64,000 nt of DNA from VRUE01 sp035557635. GTDB lineage: Bacteria; Actinomycetota; Thermoleophilia; Solirubrobacterales; 70-9. A program made the translations under genes and the position numbers. Shown here in pieces: positions 16,151 through 22,983 of the stretch. Below the pieces are notes generated by a model. The model was not told the origin of the DNA and searched no databases. It was given only the letters and a program-made list of their open reading frames with translations. Each line of letters starts with the position of its first letter. The first letter of the stretch is position 1. The stretch lies in assembly GCA_035557635.1 (NCBI GenBank), contig DATMDR010000022.1:20001-84000 (forward strand), read 5' to 3'.

Positions 16151-16408
16151 ATGCCCCCGCCCCGCCGCCTGAAAAAGCAGGCCGAACCCGTCGACTACGG
16201 CTGGGTGATCTCGTTCGGCTGCAAATCCGCCGGCGAGCTCCGGCGTCTCAAGGTCGACACCGACCCGGCCAGCGACACGCGACCAATCGAAGTCCCGTGC
16301 GCCTGCGGTGAGGTCCACCGCGTGATCGTCTCCCCGTACCGGCGTCGGCGCTCCGCGGAGGAGCCGTTCGACCTCGAGGTCTCCTCGCTCGACGAGCTGC
16401 GTTCTTAG
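16151..16408 (+). CDS. Small conserved protein X, copy 1
   Basis: 85 residues. The sequence has a basic N-terminus and the block VDYGWVISFGCKSAGELRRL. A CACGEVH segment offers two cysteines and a histidine, with a lone Cys near residue 24. The C-terminus is acidic (EEPFDLEVSSLDEL). A ribosome-binding site (GGAGAGGA) lies 7 nt before ATG. A near-identical second copy sits at 19991 inside the tRNA-Trp islet; upstream sequences are also alike (aaccggAgaggAtaggtag type). The Cys/His cluster may bind a metal. Function unknown. Confidence 0.75.
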   Translation: MPPPRRLKKQAEPVDYGWVISFGCKSAGELRRLKVDTDPASDTRPIEVPCACGEVHRVIVSPYRRRRSAEEPFDLEVSSLDELRS

Positions 16409-16482
16409 GGAAGGCCTGGGGGTAGCTGCACTGACCGTCCCGGGATAGGCTCGGGGTACCCACTCGAACCTGGAGGGAACCG

Positions 16483-17292
16483 ATGAACGCGAACAAGGAA
16501 TTGTGGGAGAAGGGCGATTTCACCCGTATCGCCGAGAGCATGCGGGAGAGCGGCGAAGCGCTCGTCGCCGAGCTGGGCGTCACCGACGGCCTCAAAGTGC
16601 TGGACCTCGGCTGTGGCGACGGGACCACCGCCGTGCCGGCGGCTCAGCTCGGGGCGGATGTCCTGGGCGTCGACATCGCCGCCAACCTCGTCGCGGCGGG
16701 CAACGCGCGCGCCCAAGCACTCGGCCTGGCGAATTGCAGGCTCCAGGAGGGCGACGCAACGGACCTGAGTGAGCTCGATGACGAGAGCTTCGACCTGGTG
16801 GTCAGCATCTTCGGCGCGATGTTCGCTCCCAAGCCATTCGACGTGGCCAAGGAGATGGTCCGGGTGACCAAGCCCGGCGGCCGGATCGTGATGGGGAACT
16901 GGATTCCCAACGACCCGACCCTGGTCGCGCAGATCTTGAAGATCAGCGCCTCCTACTCGCCCCCGCCTCCGGAGGGCTTCGTCAGCCCGATGACCTGGGG
17001 CGTGGAGGACGAGGTGATCGCGCGCTTCACCGCCGCCGGGGTGCCGGAGGATCAGATCTCCTTCCAGAGAAGCACCTACACCTTCGACTACCCGGGTCCG
17101 CCGTCGGAGCTGGTCGCCGAGTTCAAGAGCTACTACGGACCGACCATGAACGCGTTCGCGGCGGCAGCGGCGGACGGCCGCGAGGCCGATCTCCGGGCGG
17201 AGCTGGAGGAGCTGTTCAATGAGCAGAACACCAGCGAGGACGGGGCCACTTCGATCCCGGCCACTTTTCTGCGGGTGACGGTCCAGCGATAG
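16483..17292 (+). CDS. Class I SAM-dependent methyltransferase
   Basis: 269 residues. Motif I VLDLGCGDG (about residues 38-46) is the SAM-binding loop, followed by the acidic VDIAANLV end of strand 2. LQEGDATDLSELDD is motif II, ESFDLVVSIFGAMF is motif III, and VRVTKPGGRIVMGNW is the post-III strand. This is the UbiE/COQ5-like small-molecule group. A strong ribosome site (GGAGGG) lies 6 nt before ATG 16483. The gene lies between protein X and the truncated tRNA-Trp, and is likely part of the chromosome as it was before the islet arrived. Confidence 0.9.
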   Translation: MNANKELWEKGDFTRIAESMRESGEALVAELGVTDGLKVLDLGCGDGTTAVPAAQLGADVLGVDIAANLVAAGNARAQALGLANCRLQEGDATDLSELDDESFDLVVSIFGAMFAPKPFDVAKEMVRVTKPGGRIVMGNWIPNDPTLVAQILKISASYSPPPPEGFVSPMTWGVEDEVIARFTAAGVPEDQISFQRSTYTFDYPGPPSELVAEFKSYYGPTMNAFAAAAADGREADLRAELEELFNEQNTSEDGATSIPATFLRVTVQR

Positions 17293-17304
17293 CGACTCAG
17301 GGAA

Positions 17305-17352
17305 AGCGGGGCAGCCAGGACTCGAACCTGGAATCGCCGGTTTTGGAGACCG
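17305..17352 (+). repeat. 48-bp direct repeat, left copy (attL/attR-like)
   Basis: These 48 bp are identical to 20269-20316. They cover the 3' half of tRNA-Trp plus 2 bp beyond it. After position 17352 the two sequences diverge at once. Confidence 0.9.
17307..17352 (-). pseudogene. Truncated tRNA-Trp (3' half only)
   Basis: The discriminator, acceptor 3' strand, T arm and anticodon arm of tRNA-Trp are present and identical to the intact copy at 20271. The D arm and acceptor 5' strand are replaced by unrelated sequence, so it cannot fold. This is the displaced end expected when an element integrates into a tRNA gene. Confidence 0.85.
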
Positions 17353-17405
17353 ACTCCGGCCTTTGCGCCTCGGAACCTAATCAGGGCGGGCATCGGCGGC
17401 GAGAC

Positions 17406-17795
17406 TTATTCCGCAGCGGCGACCCGGGGCATGCGGCGACGCTCGATCTCGGTGACCGTCGAATCCGGGTCTGGGACCTGGAGGACAACCTCCTCGAGTC
17501 GCGGCCACCCCGCTCCAGTTGGATCGAGCTTGAGATGAATCACCTGGCGCGGGTTCTCGAAAGAAAGAAAGAGCCACCGCCCGCGCTGCCTGAACAATCC
17601 GTGCAGCGAGCGACCAAGCGCGTAGCCGGCGATGCGGAGAAGTCCTCGCTTGTCGTCAAACGGCTCGGTCGAAACCAAGACGATCCGGCTATACGGGACG
17701 CTCAACCGCCGTCGCAGCGTCTTGAGCGACAAGAGTCCGGTGAATCTCACTTCGACGGCCTCATCAGATAGGTGAACGTGACGCGAGAAAGCCAT
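17406..17795 (-). CDS. Small PH-like protein of the radical SAM cassette
   Basis: 129 residues. It alternates strands (HVHLSDEAVEVRFTG, VPYSRIVLVSTEPF) with a basic segment ALGRSLHGLFRQRGRWLFLS, followed by RQVIHLKLD and ending in a helical tail (VTEIERRR). The order resembles the small PH-like domain proteins of bacteria that sense membrane or protein surfaces. ATG 17795 has a weak upstream AGG; a longer frame to 17903 would overlap the radical SAM gene and lacks any domain. It is the last gene of the cassette, after a hairpin at 17824-17845 that could lower its expression. Confidence 0.55.
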   Translation of the reverse strand: MAFSRHVHLSDEAVEVRFTGLLSLKTLRRRLSVPYSRIVLVSTEPFDDKRGLLRIAGYALGRSLHGLFRQRGRWLFLSFENPRQVIHLKLDPTGAGWPRLEEVVLQVPDPDSTVTEIERRRMPRVAAAE

Positions 17796-17823
17796 GGCGA
17801 TACCTGTGAGCGATTGTAATCGG

Positions 17824-17845
17824 GGGCCTGGGCCGACCCAGGCCC
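17824..17845 (-). terminator. Intercistronic hairpin in the radical SAM cassette
   Basis: A perfect 9-bp stem GGGCCTGGG / CCCAGGCCC with a 4-nt loop follows the radical SAM stop by a few bases. There is no T tract, so it may be a partial terminator or an mRNA-stabilising hairpin. Confidence 0.45.
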
Positions 17846-17851
17846 TCAGGG

Positions 17852-18904
17852 CTACTCGGGCTCCGCAGCGCCGCGCGCCGCGTCGAAGTGGAACATCATC
17901 CACTCCTGGAAACAGACGTCGGCCAGCTTGTTGAGGTGCTGCTCAGTGATCACCTTACGAACCTTCGGATCCTTGTAGATGCGTATGCATGCCTGGCAGC
18001 GATGGGCATACATATCCTCCCACTCGATCGAGGCGTCGAGCTCCGCTGCCCAGGCGAGAATCTTCTCCGGACCCTCAATCTGGATCCAGCGCTTGAGGAA
18101 ATCATCGGCTGCACGCTCATCCGCCTCTGTGATGCTCGTACTGCCGATCATGCCCAATTGCAGCTCCGGGATGTTCCGCATCCCGAGCCCACAGCATGCG
18201 GCGATTCGTCCGTCAGCCTGCACCGTGGTGGTGGTCAGGATACTGTCGCAACCCGTCCGCGAAGCGAGATTTTGACGATTGGCAGCCTGGCCATTGGGAT
18301 ACTCGTAGGTGCGCGTCGGTGAAAGCGGCATCCAGGGACTCTCGTGAAAGCTAACGCGGGCCTCCGGGCGTCGGTCGAGCATGGCCTCGTAGAGGGGGTG
18401 GGACTCCACGGTGTCACGACTGATGTCGCGGCCATCGACTACCTCGATCATCACCGCGACAGTGAGATCGTGCTCCACTCCGGCCTGAATCGCACGTACA
18501 ACCGATTCGACCGGTACGAAACGATGGTGTTGGTCGCCGGTGCTCACATTGAGCTCATTGAGTCCAGCCTCCACCCATGTCCGCATGGCCTCGCCCGCCG
18601 CCTCAACGCTCTCCGCCCACCAGCCGTTCGTGACCATGCGAACGACCACTCCGTGTGATGCAGCGCGGCGGATGCCGAGCAACAGGTGCTCACCGGCAAG
18701 CGTCGGCTCACCGCCAGTGAAGACGACGAGTCCATAGCCTGCGCTGGCGGCCTCGTCGATCGCTCTCAGCATGTCATCGACGGGCAGCCAAGTGTCCTCC
18801 TTCGGGCTACTCAGCGTGCCACAATGCTTACACGCGGCGGTACACCGGTAGGTGGGCATCACCGAGAGAGTGCGAGAGGACGGCCGCGGGGGGAATACGG
18901 TCAC
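17852..18904 (-). CDS. Radical SAM protein (SPASM-like C-terminus)
   Basis: 350 residues. The iron-sulfur motif CTAACKHC (C-x3-C-x2-C, about residues 22-29) is followed by FTGGEPTLAGEHL (the GGE SAM-binding motif) and VRMVTNGWW. The C-terminal part has further cysteines (RTGCDSIL, IAACCGLGMRN, HRCQACIRIYKD) that could hold auxiliary Fe-S clusters as in SPASM/Twitch enzymes, which modify peptides. The gene lies 7 bp after the membrane protein gene, and the PH-like gene follows. GTG 18904 starts it. The substrate is unknown; the upstream gene product with its leader-like N-terminus is the natural candidate, by inference only. Confidence 0.85.
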   Translation of the reverse strand: MTVFPPRPSSRTLSVMPTYRCTAACKHCGTLSSPKEDTWLPVDDMLRAIDEAASAGYGLVVFTGGEPTLAGEHLLLGIRRAASHGVVVRMVTNGWWAESVEAAGEAMRTWVEAGLNELNVSTGDQHHRFVPVESVVRAIQAGVEHDLTVAVMIEVVDGRDISRDTVESHPLYEAMLDRRPEARVSFHESPWMPLSPTRTYEYPNGQAANRQNLASRTGCDSILTTTTVQADGRIAACCGLGMRNIPELQLGMIGSTSITEADERAADDFLKRWIQIEGPEKILAWAAELDASIEWEDMYAHRCQACIRIYKDPKVRKVITEQHLNKLADVCFQEWMMFHFDAARGAAEPE

Positions 18905-18911
18905 ACGTCGC

Positions 18912-19640
18912 TCAGGGGCTCAGGTCCCCGCGCTCACGAAGCTCGGCGGCGCGTGCTCCAAGCTCCTCAGTGAGGAGTCCGGTCATTCGCTGCAGATCCT
19001 CGCGGCTGACGGTCTTGGGCTCGACGCGGCCGATCACGACCACCGGGATCACGAATACGACCACGATAACCGCAGCGGCAGCGGCAGCCACAGAGAAGTT
19101 GACAGTCACATTGACGGACACGTTGAAGTTCACTGGTTTCGGCAGCGGCGGCAGCCTGAAGTTGCTCTCCTCCGCGAGGAGCTCCGCCGGGGTCAGGTCA
19201 GGAGTCAGGTCACGCTCTTGCGCTGCCTCCTCGAGGTCCAAGCCAATGATGGAGTTCAGCGTCTCGCGATCACCGTACTCCCACAGCGCGTGGGCAAGGT
19301 CACGAAAGAGCTCCTCGCGGGCGATCTGTACAGCCACTCGGGCCTCCTCGCCCTCGCCGGTGGTGCGGATGGCGGATTCATGCTCTTTCTGCCACTCCTC
19401 GGCCCAACGCATGAAGCGCTCGTTGCTGAGAAGCGAATAGAGAAACCTGTTGGCCTTGCCAATCTCGACGTCGGACAACGACTCCGGGAGTGGAAGAACT
19501 TGCTCGCTCAGGATGCGCACCGGGTCGGTTACGAACTCCTCCACCAGTGCATCGCTCTCACCGAGCGCATCGAAGAATTTCTGCGACCGGGATGCCAGTC
19601 CCTCATAGTGAAAGACGAGGAGGTCATCTGGAGGAGTCAC
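18912..19640 (-). CDS. Membrane-anchored protein with precursor-like N-terminus
   Basis: 242 residues. The N-terminus (about 1-60: SQKFFDALGESDALVEEFVT followed by DPVRILSEQVLPLP) resembles the helical leader seen in NHLP/Nif11-type peptides (hydrophobic-x-x-F-x-x-DP-x-x-(V/I)L). A central helical part follows. The segment FNVSVNVTVNFSV leads directly into one transmembrane helix (AAAAAAVIVVVFVIPVVVIG, about 190-210), and a short charged tail ends the protein. GTG 19640 is chosen because GGGAGGG lies 7 nt upstream. It is the first gene of the cassette, with a consensus promoter. I do not recognise the full-length family. Confidence 0.6.
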   Translation of the reverse strand: MTPPDDLLVFHYEGLASRSQKFFDALGESDALVEEFVTDPVRILSEQVLPLPESLSDVEIGKANRFLYSLLSNERFMRWAEEWQKEHESAIRTTGEGEEARVAVQIAREELFRDLAHALWEYGDRETLNSIIGLDLEEAAQERDLTPDLTPAELLAEESNFRLPPLPKPVNFNVSVNVTVNFSVAAAAAAVIVVVFVIPVVVIGRVEPKTVSREDLQRMTGLLTEELGARAAELRERGDLSP

Positions 19641-19729
19641 GTATGGCCCTCCCATTTCCAGCGGCGGCTACCTTGACCTGCACTCTCCCAATCACCCAGA
19701 GTAGTCATGGCAATGCGCATCGATCAAGG

Positions 19730-19759
19730 TTTATAGCGCATTAACAAAACGTCTGTCAA
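19730..19759 (-). promoter_or_regulatory. Consensus promoter of the radical SAM cassette
   Basis: Reading the minus strand, -35 TTGACA (19759-19754), an 18-bp spacer and -10 TATAAA (19735-19730). A leader of about 80 nt with a good ribosome site precedes GTG 19640. The region is AT-rich compared with its neighbours. Confidence 0.7.
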
Positions 19760-19779
19760 CGGTGAAGCGCCCGGGTCAA

Positions 19780-19955
19780 GCGAGCACACAAGCGCACGAG
19801 CGACTTCTTCGCGACGGTGCTCGGCTTCGACCGCGCGCGCGAGGCCCGGCGACAGTGCTGCTGACGATCACAAACGCAGCCAGTGCCACCCAGCTCTCCT
19901 CCTCGACAATCGTGAAGCGGTGCAGCGGTGGGATCTGGAAGACCAAGGCACCCGG
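19780..19955 (-). pseudogene. Remnant of a DUF4118 (KdpD-type) sensor histidine kinase
   Basis: On the minus strand one frame reads IPPLHRFTIVEEESWVALAA and FVIVSSTVAG, the last membrane helices of the DUF4118 domain. A one-base shift near 19845 then restores LARARAVEAEHRREEVARAL, the start of the coiled linker. Both ends are cut off and no kinase domain is present. The left end merges with the cassette promoter and the right end with the upstream region of protein X copy 2. Confidence 0.6.
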
Positions 19956-19990
19956 CGACACTCAGGCACAAAACCGGAAAGGATGGGTAG

Positions 19991-20245
19991 ATGCCTCAGT
20001 CCCGTCGCCCGAAAAAGCCGCACGAATCTGTCGACTACGGCTGGGTGATCTCATTTGGCTGCAAGCCGGCCGGCGAGCTCCGGCGCCTAAAGGTCAAGAC
20101 CGATCCGGCCAGCGACACGCGACCGATCGAGGTCCCTTGCGTTTGCGGTGAGGTCCACCGTGTGACCGTCTCCCCGTATCGGCGTCGGCGTTCCGACGAG
20201 GAGCCGTTCGACCTAGAGGTCACGTCGCTCGACGAGCTGCGCTGA
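19991..20245 (+). CDS. Small conserved protein X, copy 2
   Basis: 84 residues, a clear duplicate of the gene at 16151. The block SVDYGWVISFGC, then AGELRRLKV, DPASDTRPIEVPC, CGEVHR, SPYRRRRS and EEPFDLEV are shared; differences are scattered single residues. The Cys pair and His (CVCGEVH) are kept. It lies inside the tRNA-Trp islet, 25 bp from the tRNA. Its ribosome site (GGAAAGGA) lies 7 nt before ATG. Silent differences between the copies show that the duplication is not recent or that copy 2 came from a related genome. Confidence 0.75.
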   Translation: MPQSRRPKKPHESVDYGWVISFGCKPAGELRRLKVKTDPASDTRPIEVPCVCGEVHRVTVSPYRRRRSDEEPFDLEVTSLDELR

Positions 20246-20268
20246 CGCCCCAAGGCAGAGAGAAGGAG

Positions 20269-20316
20269 AGCGGGGCAGCCAGGACTCGAACCTGGAATCG
20301 CCGGTTTTGGAGACCG
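20269..20316 (+). repeat. 48-bp direct repeat, right copy
   Basis: Identical to 17305-17352 and part of the intact tRNA-Trp gene. Confidence 0.9.
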
Positions 20317-20344
20317 GTGCCTTAGCCAGTTGGGCCACTGCCCC
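20271..20344 (-). tRNA. tRNA-Trp (CCA)
   Basis: Acceptor GGGGCAG/CTGCCCC. Anticodon stem CCGGT/ACCGG encloses loop CTCCAAA (anticodon CCA). The T arm carries CCAGGTTCGAGTCCTGG and the discriminator is G. Its 3' half is repeated at 17307-17352. Confidence 0.96.
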
Positions 20345-20410
20345 GAGAAAAGCCATGCTAGCCGGGCCGAGGCGCTGATCGCCGCTCGGGCTGGGGCTTG
20401 CGAATCGCTA

Positions 20411-20495
20411 TGCGGGCGGAGGGACTCGAACCCCCAAGCTCTTTCGAGCACCGGCACCTAAAGCCGGCGTGTTTTCCGAATTTCACCACGCCCGC
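20411..20495 (-). tRNA. tRNA-Leu (TAG)
   Basis: A class II tRNA of 85 nt with a long variable arm (GTGCTCGAAAGAGCTT). Acceptor GCGGGCG/CGCCCGC. Anticodon stem CCGGC/GCCGG encloses loop TTTAGGT (anticodon TAG). Discriminator A. Confidence 0.95.
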
Positions 20496-20565
20496 GCCTT
20501 GCCCATCTTAGTTGCCCGAATTTGCCTGAGAGACAGTCCTGTCGTCCACCCACGGACTATTATAC

Positions 20566-20577
20566 GAACATATGTTC
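20566..20577 (+). promoter_or_regulatory. 12-bp perfect palindrome before the LAGLIDADG gene
   Basis: GAACATATGTTC is a perfect palindrome 21 bp upstream of ATG 20598, next to an AT-rich TATTATAC stretch that could be the -10 element. It is a plausible dimeric repressor site, perhaps for the gene's own helix-turn-helix domain. Confidence 0.4.
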
Positions 20578-20597
20578 CCTATGTCTGCTATCCGGAT

Positions 20598-21356
20598 ATG
20601 AGGCCACAACACGAGGTCCTCGCGGTCCAGCAGCTAGTGGCGCAGGGCTGTTGCGATCAGGAGATTGCCCGCCGGACCGGCATTCCACGACGGACGATCT
20701 CTGGCTGGCGACGGGGAGAGCGGAAAGGCCGTTGGCGCCGTCGACGGTATTCCCACCAGTGTCAAGGTCACGATTTCTCCGAGCTCCCAGGATCGCCATA
20801 CGCCTACCTGTTGGGCCTCTATCTCGGAGATGGCTGTATCTCTGCCGGGCGACGCGGCGTCTGGCGCATACGCATCACCCTCGACTCGGCCTACCCCGGC
20901 ATCATCAGCGAGTGCTGCATTGCCCTGGAGGCGGTCTTTCCCGAAAAGAAAGCCCACCCTGGACAACGTCGCAATAGCCGGTGCGTCGATGTCTCCATGT
21001 GGTCGAAGCACTGGCCATGCTTGATCCCTCAGCATGGCCCCGGACGCAAGCACCTCCGGCCGATCGTTCTGAAGCAATGGCAAGGCGAGATCGTCGCTGC
21101 AAACCGCAAGCCCTTCATCAAGGGCCTGATCCACAGCGACGGAACGAGAATCATCGCCACAGAGCGCAAGGGGTCCTACGTGCGACGCGCGCCCCGATAT
21201 GCCTTCAGCAACAAGTCGGAGGACATCAAGCGACTCTTTTGCGAAAGCTGCGATGCGCTTGGGATCCGATGGACGCGACCGTCGGACCGACAGATCGCCA
21301 TCTACCGCAAGGAATCGGTCGCGCTGCTCGACGAGTTCGTCGGTCCCAAGCGCTAG
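20598..21356 (+). CDS. Helix-turn-helix protein with LAGLIDADG endonuclease-like domain
   Basis: 252 residues. The N-terminal 45 residues form a helix-turn-helix (LVAQGCCDQEIARRTGIPRR, then TISGWRRGERKG). Two LAGLIDADG-type motifs follow: YAYLLGLYLGDGCIS (about residues 75-89) and FIKGLIHSDGTRII (about 175-188), each with the Asp-Gly end where metal-binding acids sit. It is freestanding, not inside an intron or intein. Such proteins may be homing endonucleases or transcription regulators built from them. An in-frame extension upstream to 20469 would overlap tRNA-Leu and is rejected. It lies next to the islet and three tRNA genes. Confidence 0.75.
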   Translation: MRPQHEVLAVQQLVAQGCCDQEIARRTGIPRRTISGWRRGERKGRWRRRRYSHQCQGHDFSELPGSPYAYLLGLYLGDGCISAGRRGVWRIRITLDSAYPGIISECCIALEAVFPEKKAHPGQRRNSRCVDVSMWSKHWPCLIPQHGPGRKHLRPIVLKQWQGEIVAANRKPFIKGLIHSDGTRIIATERKGSYVRRAPRYAFSNKSEDIKRLFCESCDALGIRWTRPSDRQIAIYRKESVALLDEFVGPKR

Positions 21357-21432
21357 CCCGTGGAGGGTGCATTCCGGGGCCTTAACGCGCGACCAATGCC
21401 GCTTCGTCGCCCATAGATTCTATGATCGATCC

Positions 21433-21957
21433 GTGGCTGTAGGAGAGGTGAGGCCGGGGTACGAGCTCTGGCACCCCAACAGGGAAAAAGCTGAGGTGAT
21501 CACGACGCGGGTCGTGATCGTCCTGCTGATGGTGGCTACCGCCGCGATCGCGGCGCTGATCACGATCACGGGCTTCTCATTGCTCAGCGGCGGTGGCGGG
21601 ATGGCGATCGTCTGCTTCGTCTACGTGGCGCTCTACGCCCTCTTCGCCTTCCTGGTCCTCCGCTGGAGCCGCGGCGTGCTGCCGATCTCGGCCGCCTTCT
21701 CGATGATCCTGGCGATCTTCTGCGCGGTCGGCGTCGACAGCTGGTTCGCCCGCGACAAGTCGGGCTTCGAGGACGCGCTGATTCCGGCCTCGCTGATCGG
21801 GCTGCTCGTCCTCGTCCTCGTCCTGCTGCAGATCGTGCTGATCGCGCTCGCCCTCTACGGCTTCAACCAGGACTGGCACGTTGAGGAGGAACGGCCGATC
21901 GGCTCCGGCGAGGATTACGGCGCCTCGCCCGGCCCCAGCGCGACGCAGCCCGCCTGA
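21433..21957 (+). CDS. Four-helix membrane protein of unknown function
   Basis: 174 residues. Four hydrophobic helices follow a charged N-terminus: VVIVLLMVATAAIAALITI, MAIVCFVYVALYALFAFLVL, VLPISAAFSMILAIFCAVGV and a long LIGLLVLVLVLLQIVLIALA. A hydrophilic tail of about 30 residues ends the protein (EEERPIGSGEDYGASPGPS). GTG 21433 stands exactly 6 nt after TATGAT (21421-21426), so I read it as leaderless. No partner gene is evident. Confidence 0.65.
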   Translation: MAVGEVRPGYELWHPNREKAEVITTRVVIVLLMVATAAIAALITITGFSLLSGGGGMAIVCFVYVALYALFAFLVLRWSRGVLPISAAFSMILAIFCAVGVDSWFARDKSGFEDALIPASLIGLLVLVLVLLQIVLIALALYGFNQDWHVEEERPIGSGEDYGASPGPSATQPA

Positions 21958-21969
21958 GGCCCCGTGGGC

Positions 21970-22018
21970 CACGCGTCTGCAGTTACCCCCGTATAGCGGG
22001 GGCCACAGCAGACGCGTG
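21970..22018. repeat. Palindromic element PE1 (intergenic hairpin)
   Basis: Outer arms CACGCGTCTGC (21970-21980) and GCAGACGCGTG (22008-22018) pair perfectly. An inner stem CCCCCG/CGGGGG closes the loop TATAG. It lies between the stop of the membrane protein and the 3' end of tRNA-Leu(CAA), so it may act as a two-way terminator. Its build resembles the other palindromic elements in the window. Confidence 0.7.
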
Positions 22019-22019
22019 A

Positions 22020-22103
22020 TGCCGGAGGTGGGACTCGAACCCACAAGCCCGTGAGGGCAATCGATTTTGAGCCGATCGCGTATGCCAATTCCGCCACTCC
22101 GGC
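22020..22103 (-). tRNA. tRNA-Leu (CAA)
   Basis: A class II tRNA of 84 nt. Acceptor GCCGGAG/CTCCGGC. Anticodon stem ATCGG/TCGAT encloses loop CTCAAAA (anticodon CAA). The variable arm is TGCCCTCACGGGCT-like and the discriminator is A. Confidence 0.94.
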
Positions 22104-22140
22104 GAGGAATGAACGATAGAACTAGACTGCGGCCCGCGCC

Positions 22141-22983
22141 ATGCGCATCCATCACCTCAACTGCGGCTCGCTCTGCCCCCACGGGGCGCGCCTAATTGCC
22201 GGTGAAGGTGGGCTGCTGGCGCGGACCCAGATCGTCTGCCACTGCCTGGCGCTCGAGACCGGCGACGGGATCGTCCTGGTCGACACCGGTTTCGGTACCG
22301 ACGACGCGCGCAATCCCCGCCAGCTCGGCGCCCCCTTCCGGCTGCTGATGCAGCCGCGGCCGAAGCTCGAGACGACCGCGCTGGCCCAGCTCGAAGCGCT
22401 CGGCTTCGCCGCCGGCGACGTGCGCCACATCGTCACCACGCACCTCGACCTCGACCACGCTGGCGGCCTCCCCGACTTCCCCGAGGCCGAGGTCCACGTC
22501 TTCGCGCCGGAGCTGAAAGCGGCGCTGAACCCGAGCCTGCGCGAACGCAGCCGCTACATCGGCGGCGCCCACTGGAAGCACAACCCGCGCTGGGTCGAGC
22601 ACGACGCCGGCGGCGAGGAGTGGCTCGGCTTCGAGAGCGTGCGGATCCTGCCGGGCAGCGACGCAGAGGTGCTGCTGGTGCCGCTGGTCGGCCACTCGCG
22701 CGGCCACACCGCGGTCGCGGTCAGGAACGGCGAGGGCTGGCTGCTGCACTGCGGCGACGCCTACTTCCATCAGCACGAGGTCGAGACGCCCGCCGAGTGC
22801 CCGCCGATGCTGCGCGCCTTCCAGGCGTTCATGGCGTCCGACAACAAGGCCCGCATTCGCAACGTGGAACGGCTGCAGGAGCTGAACCGCGCCCATGGCG
22901 ACGAGGTCAGCCTCTTCTGCGCCCACGACCGGCACGAGCTGGAGCGGGCGCAGGCGGCGAGCGCCGCCACCGCCGCGGCGTGA
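22141..22983 (+). CDS. MBL-fold metallohydrolase (lactonase-like)
   Basis: 280 residues. The metallo-beta-lactamase signature THLDLDHAGG (about residues 100-109, HxDxDH) binds two zinc ions. Further metal ligands are HSRGHTAVAV and LHCGDAYFH, and AHDRHELER near the C-terminus. The opening HHLNCGSLCP and the length fit the quorum-quenching lactonase/AttM-like branch, but the substrate is unknown. Its stop overlaps the acetoacetyl-CoA synthetase start (GTGA), so the two are co-translated. Confidence 0.85.
   Translation: MRIHHLNCGSLCPHGARLIAGEGGLLARTQIVCHCLALETGDGIVLVDTGFGTDDARNPRQLGAPFRLLMQPRPKLETTALAQLEALGFAAGDVRHIVTTHLDLDHAGGLPDFPEAEVHVFAPELKAALNPSLRERSRYIGGAHWKHNPRWVEHDAGGEEWLGFESVRILPGSDAEVLLVPLVGHSRGHTAVAVRNGEGWLLHCGDAYFHQHEVETPAECPPMLRAFQAFMASDNKARIRNVERLQELNRAHGDEVSLFCAHDRHELERAQAASAATAAA

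Larger units (their letters stand above)
17353..20316. mobile_element. Putative tRNA-Trp-associated genomic islet
   Basis: About 2.96 kb lie between the truncated tRNA-Trp and the intact tRNA-Trp, with a 48-bp perfect direct repeat at the ends. It holds a radical SAM cassette with its own promoter, a broken histidine-kinase fragment and a second copy of protein X. No integrase or transposase is visible, so it is either a remnant or was moved by an enzyme encoded elsewhere. The orientation (intact tRNA at one end, 3' fragment at the other) is the one left by site-specific integration into tRNA 3' ends. Homologous recombination between diverged relatives is an alternative. Confidence 0.55.

Noticed and set aside
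19762..20151. A 129-codon plus-strand frame across the islet
   Set aside because: It overlaps protein X copy 2 in another frame and runs antisense to the kinase remnant; no family resemblance.
20469..20597. Upstream extension of the LAGLIDADG gene
   Set aside because: It would start inside tRNA-Leu and read through the AT-rich promoter and palindrome; ATG 20598 gives the full helix-turn-helix.
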